From Haloarcula taiwanensis (GTDB lineage: Archaea; Halobacteriota; Halobacteria; Halobacteriales; Haloarculaceae): a stretch of DNA of 64,000 bases. The translations under genes and the position numbers were made by a program. The stretch lies in assembly GCA_002844335.1 (NCBI GenBank), contig CP019155.1:124001-188000 (forward strand), given 5' to 3'. Under the pieces are notes generated by a model. That model was given only the letters and a program-made list of their open reading frames with translations, did not search any database and was not told the DNA's origin. This document shows positions 1-9,251 of this stretch, one piece after another (position 1 is the first letter of the stretch; each line of letters opens with the position of its first letter).

Positions 1-496
1 GCGAGCCATCCGGGTCAAGGACCCACGTGGCCGTCTGTGTGTCGTGAAAGACGGCGTCGAACTGCCGTGCCCGTTCGCGCTGCATGGTCGCTCGCCGCGT
101 GGATCGGAGCACCTTCTCGGTTCGTTCGACCAAGTCGTCTATTTGCAGGCCGTCTGTCTCCGCAAGGGGTACGTAGTCGGAAACGCCGGCCTCGATTGCC
201 TCACTCGCCAGGGCCTCACTGCCGTCCGTTGCCCCGAGAACGACTGGAGGGTCCGGAGCCGAGTCCCGGAGCTGTCGGACCAAATCAGTGCCACTCCCGT
301 CGCTAAGTGTCGCTGCCGTGACCATGCAGTCGACTGAGCGCTGACGCGCTATGTCCAGAGCGGCCGGTGTTGTCCCGGCGGTGAGGATAGTGGCCCCAGT
401 ACTCGATGCAAGCGCATCCGAGAACTGCTCGCACCAGTTCGTAGAACCGACCACGAGTACCTGTGCCGTGTCGAGCGGATTCCCGGCGTCACTCAT
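1..496 (-). CDS. Receiver-like plus PAS signalling protein (3' part outside window)
   Basis: Read on the minus strand, an ATG at 496 opens a frame that stays open to the window edge (about 165 codons). The first ~120 residues look like a response-regulator receiver: a hydrophobic strand (VLVVGSTN), then VDCMVTAATLSDGSG, then PVVLGATDG. The place where the phospho-accepting Asp normally sits (VDxxVxD) reads T-A-A, so the receiver may not be phosphorylated. A helical linker rich in Arg/Glu follows, and the sequence ends in what looks like the start of a PAS domain (FDAVFHDTQTATWVLDPDG). Haloarchaeal proteins of this build usually continue into GAF/bat-type HTH or histidine-kinase domains, which cannot be seen here. 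No partner gene is adjacent. Confidence 0.7.
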   Translation of the reverse strand, partial: MSDAGNPLDTAQVLVVGSTNWCEQFSDALASSTGATILTAGTTPAALDIARQRSVDCMVTAATLSDGSGTDLVRQLRDSAPDPPVVLGATDGSEALASEAIEAGVSDYVPLAETDGLQIDDLVERTEKVLRSTRRATMQRERARQFDAVFHDTQTATWVLDPDGS

Positions 497-1241
497 CTGC
501 CTCTCCCGGGCACGGAGCTATCACTGAGACCACTGTCGCGGTGAGTGGACACTCGTTCGTGATGCCGCCACCTGTCGGAAACGAAGGGGTTCAGTCGCCG
601 GAATGTGGATGTGGGGTTCAATAATAAACACCTGATGTCCGATATACTTCGTTGCTAAACAATTTATTATTTCCTCATTCCTGCGGTCGTTCCGATAGAG
701 TGCCATGGGTCAACGACCGGACCGCACGGAGAGACATGACGGACAGCACATGGACTAACACAGGCGGTCCTCGCTCGTCGTCCAGAGGTCCAGCGGCTCC
801 CGTCCCAGATCAGCTATGATGGACGTACAACGTCGCTTGATGGAAAAGAGAGCTATCAGGCACATCGAGGCACCGATGTCGGTACCAGTGTTCCAATCCG
901 TGACCCGGATCTGGCACTTCCCCAGCGGAGACGCTCTGCTCGAACGTACCGGGCATCGTGACTGCCTGATTCCGGATGTCGACCGGGTCGATGTTCCAGT
1001 GCGCGGAACGGAACAGGTTGCGGATGCTGTGGCACTCGATACGGACACCACTGTTCGGATAGCAGATAGAACAGGCAATCTAGTAGTAACAAAATTTGAT
1101 AGTAATTTGAATATAGGATAATATTTCCTGAGCTAAAGCGCCGACGTAAGCCGCTCTGTTAGCTTTATCTGTAACCATACATATGATTATTTTCTGGTAA
1201 AAATGGATAGCTTTTGGTATCTCGATGGGTCTCATGGACAC
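497..1241. other. Gene-poor stretch before gdhA
   Basis: No convincing complete gene is visible in these 745 bases. The last 180 bases are AT-rich and probably hold the gdhA promoter. The only coding-like signal is the degenerate frame at 810-1079, listed separately. Confidence 0.5.
810..1079 (-). pseudogene. Coding-like remnant without a start codon
   Basis: A minus-strand frame of 89 codons runs from just after a TAG at 1080-1082 to a TGA at 810-812. Its 5' half has mostly G or C at third positions, as real haloarchaeal genes do, but there is no ATG or GTG near its beginning; the first ATG would give only ~50 residues. The residues include a possible Cys pair (ACSIC) and the stretch FRSAHWNIDPVDIRNQAV. 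I do not recognise the family. It is most likely the truncated end of a lost gene. Confidence 0.3.
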
Positions 1242-2495
1242 ATGTCTGATGTAAATCCGTACCAGAGCCTGCGGACGCAGATCGATGCAGCAGCACAATA
1301 CGTGGACATCTCAGAGGGACAACTGGAACGGCTGAAAGCACCCGAGCGTATACTGGAAACGAACCTCTCTGTCGAGATGGACGACGGGTCAGTCGAGGTG
1401 TTCCGTGCGTATCGGTCGCAGTTCAATGGTGACCGTGGCCCGTACAAGGGCGGAATCCGCTATCACCCGCAAGTAGACCGCGACGAGGTCAAGGCGCTTT
1501 CGGGGTGGATGGTGTACAAGACGGCGACGAGCGACATCCCGCTCGGCGGTGGGAAAGGCGGCATCGTCATCGATCCGAGCAACTATTCCGAGAGCGAACT
1601 CGAACGGGTCACGCGCTCGTTCGCGAAGGAGCTGACGCCACTGATTGGAGCCGACCGCGACGTGCCTGCCCCTGACGTTAACACGGGCCAGCGCGAGATG
1701 AACTGGATCAAGGACACCTACGAGACACTGGAACACACGACCGAGCCCGGCGTCATCACCGGAAAGGACCTCGCAAGCGGCGGCAGCGAAGGCCGCGTCG
1801 AAGCGACCGGACGGTCGACAGTCGTCGCGGCGCGTGAAGCCTTCGAGTATCTCGGCAAGGACCTCAAAGGCGCGACGGTGGCGGTTCAGGGCTACGGGAA
1901 CGCCGGCTGGATCGCGGCGAAACTCATCTACGAGATGGGGGCCAATGTCGTCGCCGTGTCCGATTCGAGCGGGGCGATCTACAGCGAATCGTCGTTCGAC
2001 CCCGTCGCAGTCAAGGACTACAAACGTGAAACCGGGAGTGTCATCGGCTATCCGGACGCAGCAGCGGAATTAACGAACGATGAATTGCTCACACTCGATG
2101 TCGATCTGTTGATCCCGGCCGCCCTTGGGAACGCCATCGACGAGTCTCTGGCACGTGAGATATCCGCGGACGTTATCTCTGAGGCCGCGAACGGTCCGAT
2201 TACCCCCGCAGCGGACGACGTTCTCAGCGACCGCGAGACGCTGGTCATTCCAGATATCCTCGCGAACGCGGGCGGCGTCATCGTCTCGTACTTCGAGTGG
2301 GTCCAGAACAGGCAGCGCTTCTACTGGTCCGAAGAGCGCGTGAACGAAGAACTAGATTCGATTATCGTCGAGCAGTTCGAGAACCTCGTCGATGCCTACG
2401 AGGAGCGAAACCTCCCGTCCCTCCGAACCGGCGCATACGTCGTCGCACTCCAACGGGTCATGAACGCCAGCGAGCAGAACGGAACCTGGCCGTAA
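1242..2495 (+). CDS. gdhA: Glutamate dehydrogenase
   Basis: Hexameric-type Glu/Leu/Phe/Val dehydrogenase of 417 residues, the usual length. It interconverts glutamate and 2-oxoglutarate plus ammonium with NAD(P). Visible signatures are the substrate-binding KGGIRYHP (about residue 69), PLGGGKGGI with the catalytic-site lysine (about 100), PAPDVNT, and the Rossmann nucleotide loop GYGNAG (about 217). A longer frame opens at 1203, but the ATG at 1242 starts [10 protein letters not shown], the typical haloarchaeal N-terminus, so it is preferred. A regulator, carrier and hyuAB follow on the same strand. If hyuAB is a 5-oxoprolinase, GdhA would take the glutamate it makes. NAD versus NADP preference cannot be read from the sequence. 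Confidence 0.95.
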   Translation: MSDVNPYQSLRTQIDAAAQYVDISEGQLERLKAPERILETNLSVEMDDGSVEVFRAYRSQFNGDRGPYKGGIRYHPQVDRDEVKALSGWMVYKTATSDIPLGGGKGGIVIDPSNYSESELERVTRSFAKELTPLIGADRDVPAPDVNTGQREMNWIKDTYETLEHTTEPGVITGKDLASGGSEGRVEATGRSTVVAAREAFEYLGKDLKGATVAVQGYGNAGWIAAKLIYEMGANVVAVSDSSGAIYSESSFDPVAVKDYKRETGSVIGYPDAAAELTNDELLTLDVDLLIPAALGNAIDESLAREISADVISEAANGPITPAADDVLSDRETLVIPDILANAGGVIVSYFEWVQNRQRFYWSEERVNEELDSIIVEQFENLVDAYEERNLPSLRTGAYVVALQRVMNASEQNGTWP

Positions 2496-2597
2496 CGGGT
2501 TCCGGACCACATCTGGCCGCCGCGCCCGTTACTGTATTTGGGAGCGCTCTGTCACCAAACGACACGATATTAAGGCCATCCAGTGACGAAGGCAACT

Positions 2598-3143
2598 ATG
2601 CCAACCGACCGGGTCACAGTCTCTCTCGACGAGGAGACCAAAGAGACGTTAGAAAGTCTCGCCGACCGAACTGGGGAGAGCCAGAGCCAACTGATCCGCG
2701 AGTCGATCGCGTTCTACGCGGCAAACTTCGACTCAGCCCATGCGAGTGACAGCGACCACCTTCAGACGTACTACGAGATGCTTTCGACGGGCGAGCACGT
2801 CCTGCTGGACATCGACTTGCTGCACGCACTCCTGAGTCAGTTTACCGACCCGGACGAACGTGATGAGGAGATTCTGGACATGGTCGATCAGGTGGCGCAG
2901 TACCACGCACAGGAGTACGCCGAGCGGTTCGATTCGCTCGAAGACGTTCTGGAATGGCTCTCACTGTGTGGGTTCCTGACCGTTCGCCGCGACGAAAAGG
3001 GAAGTTTCCACGTGGTGTTCCCATCTGAGTCGGTGCGGTGGTTGATAATCCGGTTCATCCGTGGTAGCATTACTGCCCTCCCGTTCGAAATTGAAATCGA
3101 AGAGAGTGTTTCCAAAGTACTGTTAAGAGAACGGAAGCCGTGA
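2598..3143 (+). CDS. Ribbon-helix-helix (CopG-like) transcription regulator
   Basis: A protein of 181 residues from the ATG at 2598. The first ~45 residues are a ribbon-helix-helix fold: a DNA-contacting strand (DRVTVSLDEET), helix A (KETLESLADRTG) and helix B (SQSQLIRESIAFYAANF). The remaining 135 residues are a longer acidic helical region (LEDVLEWLSLCGFLTVRR) that ends in a hydrophobic-basic tail and probably senses a ligand or mediates oligomerisation. Its place between gdhA and the carrier-hyuAB run suggests that it controls that cluster; this is inference. An in-frame ATG five codons upstream (2583) is also possible. Confidence 0.8.
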   Translation: MPTDRVTVSLDEETKETLESLADRTGESQSQLIRESIAFYAANFDSAHASDSDHLQTYYEMLSTGEHVLLDIDLLHALLSQFTDPDERDEEILDMVDQVAQYHAQEYAERFDSLEDVLEWLSLCGFLTVRRDEKGSFHVVFPSESVRWLIIRFIRGSITALPFEIEIEESVSKVLLRERKP

Positions 3144-3159
3144 GTACCCCCGCTCTGGA

Positions 3160-3181
3160 CCCGGATAGACTCGTATCCGGG
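3160..3181. terminator. Hairpin between regulator and carrier gene
   Basis: CCCGGATA and TATCCGGG form an 8-bp perfect stem with a 6-base loop, 17 bases after the stop of the regulator. There is no T-run, so it may end or protect the upstream mRNA rather than act as a classical terminator. Confidence 0.4.
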
Positions 3182-3316
3182 GAGTGAATGTTTCGTACTA
3201 GTTTCTCACCGGGTGCTACAGAGTTCATACGACCGATGTTCCGGACACACACAGGTCTTAACAATGTTTTTGCTTACCTGCCGGGACCGTGACAGTGGCT
3301 ATCAAAACTAACAATC

Positions 3317-4525
3317 ATGAGCATTACAAAACGACTCAAAGCCGTCGGCCCGGGAGCGATGGTCGCCGCCGCGTTCATCGGCCCAGGCACGGTCACGACT
3401 GCGAGCGTCACCGGGGCAGAGTTTGGCTACGCGCTCCTGTGGACAATGGTCTTCTCAATCGCTGCAACGATTGTTCTCCAGGAAATGAGCGCGCGGCTGG
3501 GCCTTGTCTCGGGGGAGGGGCTCGGCGAAGCACTTCGAGAGCGGTTCGACAATCAAATCGTCGAGTACGTGAGTATATTCCTCGTTGTCGGCGCCATCGG
3601 CGTCGGAACCGCCGCCTACGAGGCCGGGAATATCCTCGGCGGTGCCGCAGGGCTCGCGACGATCACAGGTATCGACTCGACAGTGTGGGGAGTCGTGATG
3701 GGACTCGTGGCCGGACTCCTGCTCTACACTGGGCGCTACAAACTGATCGAGCGAGCGCTCATCGGGCTGGTCGCCGTGATGGCGTTCTCGTTCGTAGCAT
3801 CGGCCATCCTTATTGGTCCTGACCCGGGTGCGATTGCGATGGGGTTCGTCCCCGGTATCCCCTCGGGGTCGCTGTATCTCATCACCGGCCTCATCGGAAC
3901 AACCATCGTCGGGTACAACCTGTTCCTGCACGCGAGTAACGTCCAGGAGCGGTGGAGCGGTCCCGACGATATCGGTCACTCGCGCATCGACACAGTGCTG
4001 TCAATCGTTGCGGGCGGCGTGATCACGATTACGATCATGGTGACCGCGGCCGCAGCATTCGAGCCCGGCACCCAGATCAGCGATATCGGTCAGATGGCCG
4101 AACAACTGCGACCCATCGCGGGACCGTACGCCGAACTGTTCTTCAGCATCGGCATCTTCGCCGCCGGATTCACGAGCGCGACGACAGCGCCGCTTGCGGG
4201 TGCGTGGGCGACCACAGGTGCACTCGGCTGGGATTCAGACATGCAGAGCACACAGTTCCGCGCCGTCTGGGGGACCATCCTCAGTGTTGGGGTGCTTTCG
4301 GTGTTGCTGGGTGGCAGTCCCGTCCAGATTATCGTGTTCGCACAGGTTGTTAACGGGATTTTATTGCCCATTGTCGCGGTGTTCTTGATATACGCGATGA
4401 ACCAGCGGGACCTCCTCGGCGAGTACACGAACGGGTCGATAGCGAACGCCCTCGGCGCGATTGTGACGCTCATCGTCGTGTGGCTCGGGGTTCGGACGCT
4501 GCTCAGCGTCGCGGGGGTGCTGTAG
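3317..4525 (+). CDS. Nramp-family membrane transporter, metal-site motifs absent
   Basis: A protein of 402 residues with about 11 hydrophobic segments and the SLC11/Nramp fold signature. The first helix reads GPGTVTTASVTGA where metal-carrying Nramps have DPGN, and the sixth helix reads TTIVGYNLFLHASN where they have MPH. Both metal-ligand motifs are therefore changed. The gene ends directly at hyuA (TAG then ATG), so the two are almost certainly co-transcribed. Bacterial operons for 5-oxoproline use also contain an Nramp relative (YcsG next to pxpABC in Bacillus subtilis). I infer a carrier for the hyuAB substrate or a counter-ion rather than a manganese importer; transport specificity is not shown by the sequence. 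Confidence 0.85.
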   Translation: MSITKRLKAVGPGAMVAAAFIGPGTVTTASVTGAEFGYALLWTMVFSIAATIVLQEMSARLGLVSGEGLGEALRERFDNQIVEYVSIFLVVGAIGVGTAAYEAGNILGGAAGLATITGIDSTVWGVVMGLVAGLLLYTGRYKLIERALIGLVAVMAFSFVASAILIGPDPGAIAMGFVPGIPSGSLYLITGLIGTTIVGYNLFLHASNVQERWSGPDDIGHSRIDTVLSIVAGGVITITIMVTAAAAFEPGTQISDIGQMAEQLRPIAGPYAELFFSIGIFAAGFTSATTAPLAGAWATTGALGWDSDMQSTQFRAVWGTILSVGVLSVLLGGSPVQIIVFAQVVNGILLPIVAVFLIYAMNQRDLLGEYTNGSIANALGAIVTLIVVWLGVRTLLSVAGVL

Positions 4526-6520
4526 ATGGGCGGCCGGCGGATCGGTGTCGACGTCGGTGGCACTTTCACTGACGTGACGCTGTCGCTCGACGGCGAACTC
4601 GTGACCGCAAAAGTCCCGAGTACCGAAGACCAGAGCGAGGGCGTCATCGCCGGGATCGAGAAGGCCTGCGAAGCGGCTGCAATCGACCCTGAGACCGTAA
4701 GCGAGTTCTCTCATGCGATGACCGTCTCGGTCAACGCGCTGCTCGAAGAGGACGGCGCAAAGACCGCGCTCGTCACGACCGACGGGTTCCGAGACGTTCT
4801 GGAAATCGGCCGCCAGGATCGCCCGTCGCTGTACGACCTGTCCGCCGAAAAGCCGACACCGCTGGTTCCCAGACGCCGACGCTTCGAAGTGGCCGAACGA
4901 ACGACCACCGACGGTATCGAACAGCCCGTCGACGAGAGCGAAGTGCGGGCAATCGCCGAGCAGTTGCGCGAGATGGCTGTCGAGTCCGTTGCCGTCTCAC
5001 TGCTGCACGCGTACGCGCATCCCGAAAACGAAACGCGCGTCGCAGACATCCTGCGGGATGAGCTCGACGTGCCCGTCTCAGCCTCACACGAAGTCCTCGC
5101 CGAGTTCCGCGAGTACGAACGAACCTCGACGACGGCCGTCGACGCGTACGTACGACCGGCGATTGACCACTACGTCAGTCACCTCACCGACCGTGCTCGG
5201 GACCTCGGGGTCCCACAGCCACGGATCATGCAGGCCAACGGCGGCATCACCGACGCTGATACCGTCCGGCGGAACGCTGTGACGACTGTTCTCTCGGGCC
5301 CTGCCGCCGGCGTCGTAGGGGCAGGTTCGATGGCGGCCGACGAACAGGACGGGCTGGTCACGTTCGATATGGGTGGGACCTCTAGCGACGTGAGTCTCGT
5401 CCGTGATGGCGAGGCCGAACGGACCACGGAGGGCGTCATCAACGAGCGGCCGATAAAAACGCCGATGGTCGATGTGGAAACAGTCGGGGCGGGTGGCGGG
5501 TCCATCGCCTGGATCGACGCCGGGGGCGCACTCCGCATTGGGCCGCGCTCCGCCGGAGCGAACCCCGGCCCCGCCTGCTATGGGAAAGGCGGGACTGAGC
5601 CGACCGTCACCGACGCGAACCTCGTGCTGGGCTACATCGGTGCAAGCACCAGCCTGGGCGGGGAACTATCGCTCGACGAGGACGCGGCATACGACGCGCT
5701 TGCGGACCTCGCCGACGAAGCGGGCCTCGACGGTCCCCTCGACGCCGCTCGTGGCGTCTATCGCGTTGCCAATGCGAACATGACCAGAGCCATTCGCTCC
5801 GTGACCGTCGAGCGCGGGTACGACCCGCGGAAGTTCGGGCTGGCTGCGTTCGGAGGTGCTGGGCCGATGCACGCGGCCTCCATCGCAGCTAGCCTCGATA
5901 TGGATCGGGTGGTGATTCCACGCGCCTCCGGCGTGCTATCAGCGTACGGCCTGCTCGCCGCCGACGAGAAGCGCGACGCCGTACGGACGTATCAGCGCTC
6001 GCTCGACGCTGTCGACCCCGACGATGTCGATGCAGTCTACGAGGCGCTGGCCGAAGAACTGTTAGCCGAGGTCAGCGACCGCGAGGCGGCGACAGTGCGT
6101 TACTCCGCCGACCTCCGGTACGCCGGCCAGAGTTTCGAACTGACCGTGGATGTCGACCGGCCGTTCGACACCGCGGACGCACGCGAGCGGTTCGGCACAG
6201 CCCACGAGTCCGCGTACGGGTATCGAGCGGACGAGTCGGTCGAACTGGTGAACTGTCGCGTGACGACGACCGTCGAACGAAGCGCGCCGCCGGTCGAGTA
6301 CGCCGCCGAGGGCGACCCACAGAAGGGGTCCCGAGAGGCGGTGTTCGCCGACGAGGTCCGCGAAACGCCGGTCTACGGGCGGGCGCAACTGCCACCTCAG
6401 GATAGAATCGACGGTCCCGCGATTATCGAGGGCGATGAGAGTACAATTGTCGTCCCGCCGGCCTGGAACGTCCGGGTCCGCGATGACGGGACGCTGATTG
6501 CGGCGGTGAGCGACACATGA
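4526..6520 (+). CDS. hyuA: Hydantoinase A / 5-oxoprolinase, ATP-binding subunit
   Basis: A protein of 664 residues, full length for the HyuA family. This subunit takes part in ATP-dependent opening of cyclic amides such as 5-oxoproline or N-methylhydantoin. The N-terminal phosphate loop VDVGGTFTDV (about residue 8) and the second actin-like loop DMGGTSSDVSLV (about 280) are both intact. So are the glycine-rich GAGGGSIAWID and GANPGPACYG blocks. The start codon directly follows the carrier's stop, and the 3' end overlaps hyuB in an ATGA, so translation is coupled. Acetone carboxylase subunits share this fold. The absence of a third (gamma) subunit and the adjacent glutamate dehydrogenase favour the oxoprolinase/hydantoinase reading. 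Confidence 0.92.
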   Translation: MGGRRIGVDVGGTFTDVTLSLDGELVTAKVPSTEDQSEGVIAGIEKACEAAAIDPETVSEFSHAMTVSVNALLEEDGAKTALVTTDGFRDVLEIGRQDRPSLYDLSAEKPTPLVPRRRRFEVAERTTTDGIEQPVDESEVRAIAEQLREMAVESVAVSLLHAYAHPENETRVADILRDELDVPVSASHEVLAEFREYERTSTTAVDAYVRPAIDHYVSHLTDRARDLGVPQPRIMQANGGITDADTVRRNAVTTVLSGPAAGVVGAGSMAADEQDGLVTFDMGGTSSDVSLVRDGEAERTTEGVINERPIKTPMVDVETVGAGGGSIAWIDAGGALRIGPRSAGANPGPACYGKGGTEPTVTDANLVLGYIGASTSLGGELSLDEDAAYDALADLADEAGLDGPLDAARGVYRVANANMTRAIRSVTVERGYDPRKFGLAAFGGAGPMHAASIAASLDMDRVVIPRASGVLSAYGLLAADEKRDAVRTYQRSLDAVDPDDVDAVYEALAEELLAEVSDREAATVRYSADLRYAGQSFELTVDVDRPFDTADARERFGTAHESAYGYRADESVELVNCRVTTTVERSAPPVEYAAEGDPQKGSREAVFADEVRETPVYGRAQLPPQDRIDGPAIIEGDESTIVVPPAWNVRVRDDGTLIAAVSDT

Positions 6521-8145
6521 ACGACGAAGCCACAACACCGAGTGACGAACAGGAAGCAATCGACCCTGTAACGCTGGAAATACTCAGGAACCAGCTTGAG
6601 AGTGTTGCAACCGAGATGGGTCACGTGCTCATCCGCGGTGCGTACTCGCCGAACATCAAGGAGCGCCAGGACTGCTCGACGGCGCTTTTCGACGCGTCGG
6701 GTCGGATGGTCGCACAGGCGGAACACATCCCGGTACATCTCGGCGCAATGCCCGATGCGGTGGATGTTGTCCTCCAGAAGGACCCGAAGCCGGGTGACGT
6801 GTTCATCGTTAACGACCCGTTCGCCGGCGGGACACACCTGCCGGATATCACGCTCGTCTCGACGATAGCACCCAACGACGAAGTGATTGGGTATGCCGTC
6901 TCGCGAGCCCATCACGCCGACGTTGGCGGGAGTTCGCCGGGGAGCATGCCGCCGGGCGCACAGGAGATTTACGAGGAAGGGCTCCGCCTGCCTGCCGTCC
7001 GACTCGTCGACGGCGGCGAACCCAACGCGGCGGTTCACGACCTCATCCGTGCCAACGTCCGAACGCCTGACGAGCGCGAGGCGGACCTCCGTGCTCAGCG
7101 CGCTGCGAACGAACGAGCCGAGGAGCGCATCGGTGAACTTCTCGAAGAACACGGGTCGATCCTGCTTGATGCGTTCGATGCCGTCATCGAGTACTCCCGA
7201 GAGCGGGTCGAGGCGGAACTCGACGCGCTCCCGGACGGGACGTATCGAGCGCAGGATATCCTCGAAGGCGACGGCGTGACCGACGATGACATCCCGGTCG
7301 AGGTGGCCGTCACGATCGATGAGGCCTCGATTTCCGTCGACTTCGCCGGGACTGCCGAGCAGGTGGCGGGCAACCTGAACGCGCCACTCTCGGTCGCAAA
7401 GAGTGCGGTCTACTTCGTCGTCCGGGCCATAACCGACCCGGAGATTCCCCCGAACCACGGCTGTTACGAGCCGGTGTCCGTGTCCGCACCAGAAGGGTCA
7501 GTGCTCAACCCGGACGCGCCAGCAGCGGTCGTCGGCGGCAACGTCGAGACGAGCCAGCGCGTCATGGATGTCACGCTGGCGGCGCTCGCCACGGCCGTCC
7601 CCGACAGGGTTCCCGCCGGTGGACAGGGGACGATGAACAACCTCATCATCGGCGACCGAACCGGCGATTTCACGTATTACGAGACGATCGGCGGCGGGTT
7701 CGGTGCCCGGCCCGAAAAGGACGGGATGGACGGCGTGCAGGTCGGTATGACGAACACGCTCAACACGCCTGTCGAAGCGATGGAGACCGAGTATCCGCTC
7801 CGGGTCGAGCGGTACGCGCTGCGTCCGTCGAGTGGCGGCGACGGCCGATACCGTGGCGGACTGGGCCTCGAACGCACGGTCACCGTCGAGACCGACGCAA
7901 CCGTGTCACTGCTGACTGAGCGCCGACGAACGGCCCCCGATGGAATCGACGGCGGCAAAGACGGCGCGACAGGAGAGAATCTTGTCGACGGCGAGCCAGT
8001 GCCCGCGAAGGCGTCCGTTGATGTCGAGGCCGGGTCGACCATCTCCGTCAGAACACCCGGCGGCGGCGGACACGGCAACCCAGCAGAGCGTGACCCGGAA
8101 GCCAGGGAACGTGACCGACGCGATGGAAAGGTAGCCGACCGGTGA
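6517..8145 (+). CDS. hyuB: Hydantoinase B / 5-oxoprolinase, second subunit
   Basis: A protein of 542 residues, the normal size for HyuB. It overlaps hyuA by four bases. Family landmarks are the N-terminal DPVTLEILRNQLESVATEMG, the NDPFAGGTHLPDI block, the SRAHHADVGGSSPGSMP histidine motif that is likely part of the metal or active site, and the Gly-rich C-terminus GGGGHGNPAERDP. With HyuA it should form the heteromeric ATP-dependent amidohydrolase. No frameshift or missing motif is seen. No gene follows on this strand within 100 bases, so it probably ends the operon. Confidence 0.92.
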   Translation: MNDEATTPSDEQEAIDPVTLEILRNQLESVATEMGHVLIRGAYSPNIKERQDCSTALFDASGRMVAQAEHIPVHLGAMPDAVDVVLQKDPKPGDVFIVNDPFAGGTHLPDITLVSTIAPNDEVIGYAVSRAHHADVGGSSPGSMPPGAQEIYEEGLRLPAVRLVDGGEPNAAVHDLIRANVRTPDEREADLRAQRAANERAEERIGELLEEHGSILLDAFDAVIEYSRERVEAELDALPDGTYRAQDILEGDGVTDDDIPVEVAVTIDEASISVDFAGTAEQVAGNLNAPLSVAKSAVYFVVRAITDPEIPPNHGCYEPVSVSAPEGSVLNPDAPAAVVGGNVETSQRVMDVTLAALATAVPDRVPAGGQGTMNNLIIGDRTGDFTYYETIGGGFGARPEKDGMDGVQVGMTNTLNTPVEAMETEYPLRVERYALRPSSGGDGRYRGGLGLERTVTVETDATVSLLTERRRTAPDGIDGGKDGATGENLVDGEPVPAKASVDVEAGSTISVRTPGGGGHGNPAERDPEARERDRRDGKVADR

Positions 8146-8246
8146 CGTGCGGGTTCAGTTGTCCCAGATAAAGTGCGACCGAGCCACGAAGCGTTTTGTT
8201 TCGAGCGTGACTCTCATACGAGGGCAACACGATACTGTGTACTGAA

Positions 8247-9239
8247 ATGAAGGTCCCGGTCGGAATCACGACCCTCCACCTCTCACAGAGGAGTGCGCTT
8301 CTGTTGCTCCTTGCCACCGGCCTTCTCGGGTTCGGCGGGTACGACTACGTCCAGCAGTCACAGGCGGTCGGCAACGCTGTAGCCGTCCAGGCGACCATCA
8401 CCGACGCTCGTGTCGATCGAATGGACGGCGGACGAGGAATCGACTACGAGCCGGAGATTCACTACACGTACCAGTATCAGGGCGAGACATACACCAGCGA
8501 GCAGGTGTTCCCGAGTACGGGCGTACGGACGTACTCCGACCGATCGAGGGCGGAGTCGGTGGTCGACTCATACGAGCCGGGTACAACCACCCGCGCGTAC
8601 GTGTCACCGGCCGATCCAGACGGCGCGTTCCTCATTCGAGAGCGGACGCCGTTCCCACTGCGAGCCATCGCTGCAGGCGGCGTTCTCGCTGCCATCGGCG
8701 TGCTGTCCGGACTGGGAGCCAAGAACCCGGGTCAACAGGAGCTACGTCCGGCGAGTGAGAGCCAGCCAGCGCCTCGCGAGTCATGGGTTGTCCGCCACGG
8801 CAAGGCTCTCCACCGGCTATCGAAACAGCTTCTCGGGGCCTGCTTCGTCGGGTTCTGGCTCTCGATGGTCACGCTGGTGTTCGGCCTTCTCAACACCCCC
8901 GGTGAATTTGGAGGGCCGCCACAGGAGGTGCAGGTGGACCTTCTGGGTCCGGTCGGCCTCCCGATGATCGCAGGGGTCTGCTTCTGGATCGGAATGATCC
9001 TCTCACTGTGTCTGTACGCCGTCTGGTCGTTCACCGAGTACCAGCAGCTCCGGCGGCGACTCCCGAACCCGAAGCCGCCACGTCCGTTCAGGCATCCGAG
9101 TCGGCTCGTCACGATACTCGGAACCGAAGACGGCGGTTTGAGCGAGTACGGACAGCGTATCCGGCTGACTGGATGGGCAGTGCTGGTTGCTGTCGGGATG
9201 GCGGCGACACTGGCATATATACTCTTTACTGCAAGCTAA
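8247..9239 (+). CDS. DUF3592 membrane protein (long paralogue 1)
   Basis: A protein of 330 residues. An N-terminal membrane helix (LLLLLATGLLGFGGY) is followed by an extracellular DUF3592 domain containing IDYEPEIHYTYQYQGETYTS. A second hydrophobic pair lies near 150, and two more helix pairs are in the C-terminal half. It is strikingly similar over its whole length to the gene at 31242-32225 (shared start PVGITTLHLS and shared end FKHPSRLVTILGT-like block), so the two are recent paralogues or transferred copies. A third, short DUF3592 protein lies at 26116-26577. Function is unknown; an envelope role is likely. Confidence 0.8.
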   Translation: MKVPVGITTLHLSQRSALLLLLATGLLGFGGYDYVQQSQAVGNAVAVQATITDARVDRMDGGRGIDYEPEIHYTYQYQGETYTSEQVFPSTGVRTYSDRSRAESVVDSYEPGTTTRAYVSPADPDGAFLIRERTPFPLRAIAAGGVLAAIGVLSGLGAKNPGQQELRPASESQPAPRESWVVRHGKALHRLSKQLLGACFVGFWLSMVTLVFGLLNTPGEFGGPPQEVQVDLLGPVGLPMIAGVCFWIGMILSLCLYAVWSFTEYQQLRRRLPNPKPPRPFRHPSRLVTILGTEDGGLSEYGQRIRLTGWAVLVAVGMAATLAYILFTAS

Positions 9240-9251
9240 CCGAGTCCCGGC

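Noticed and set aside
521-706. 61-codon minus-strand open frame
   Set aside because: Poor codon bias, no recognisable pattern, next to an AT-rich promoter region.
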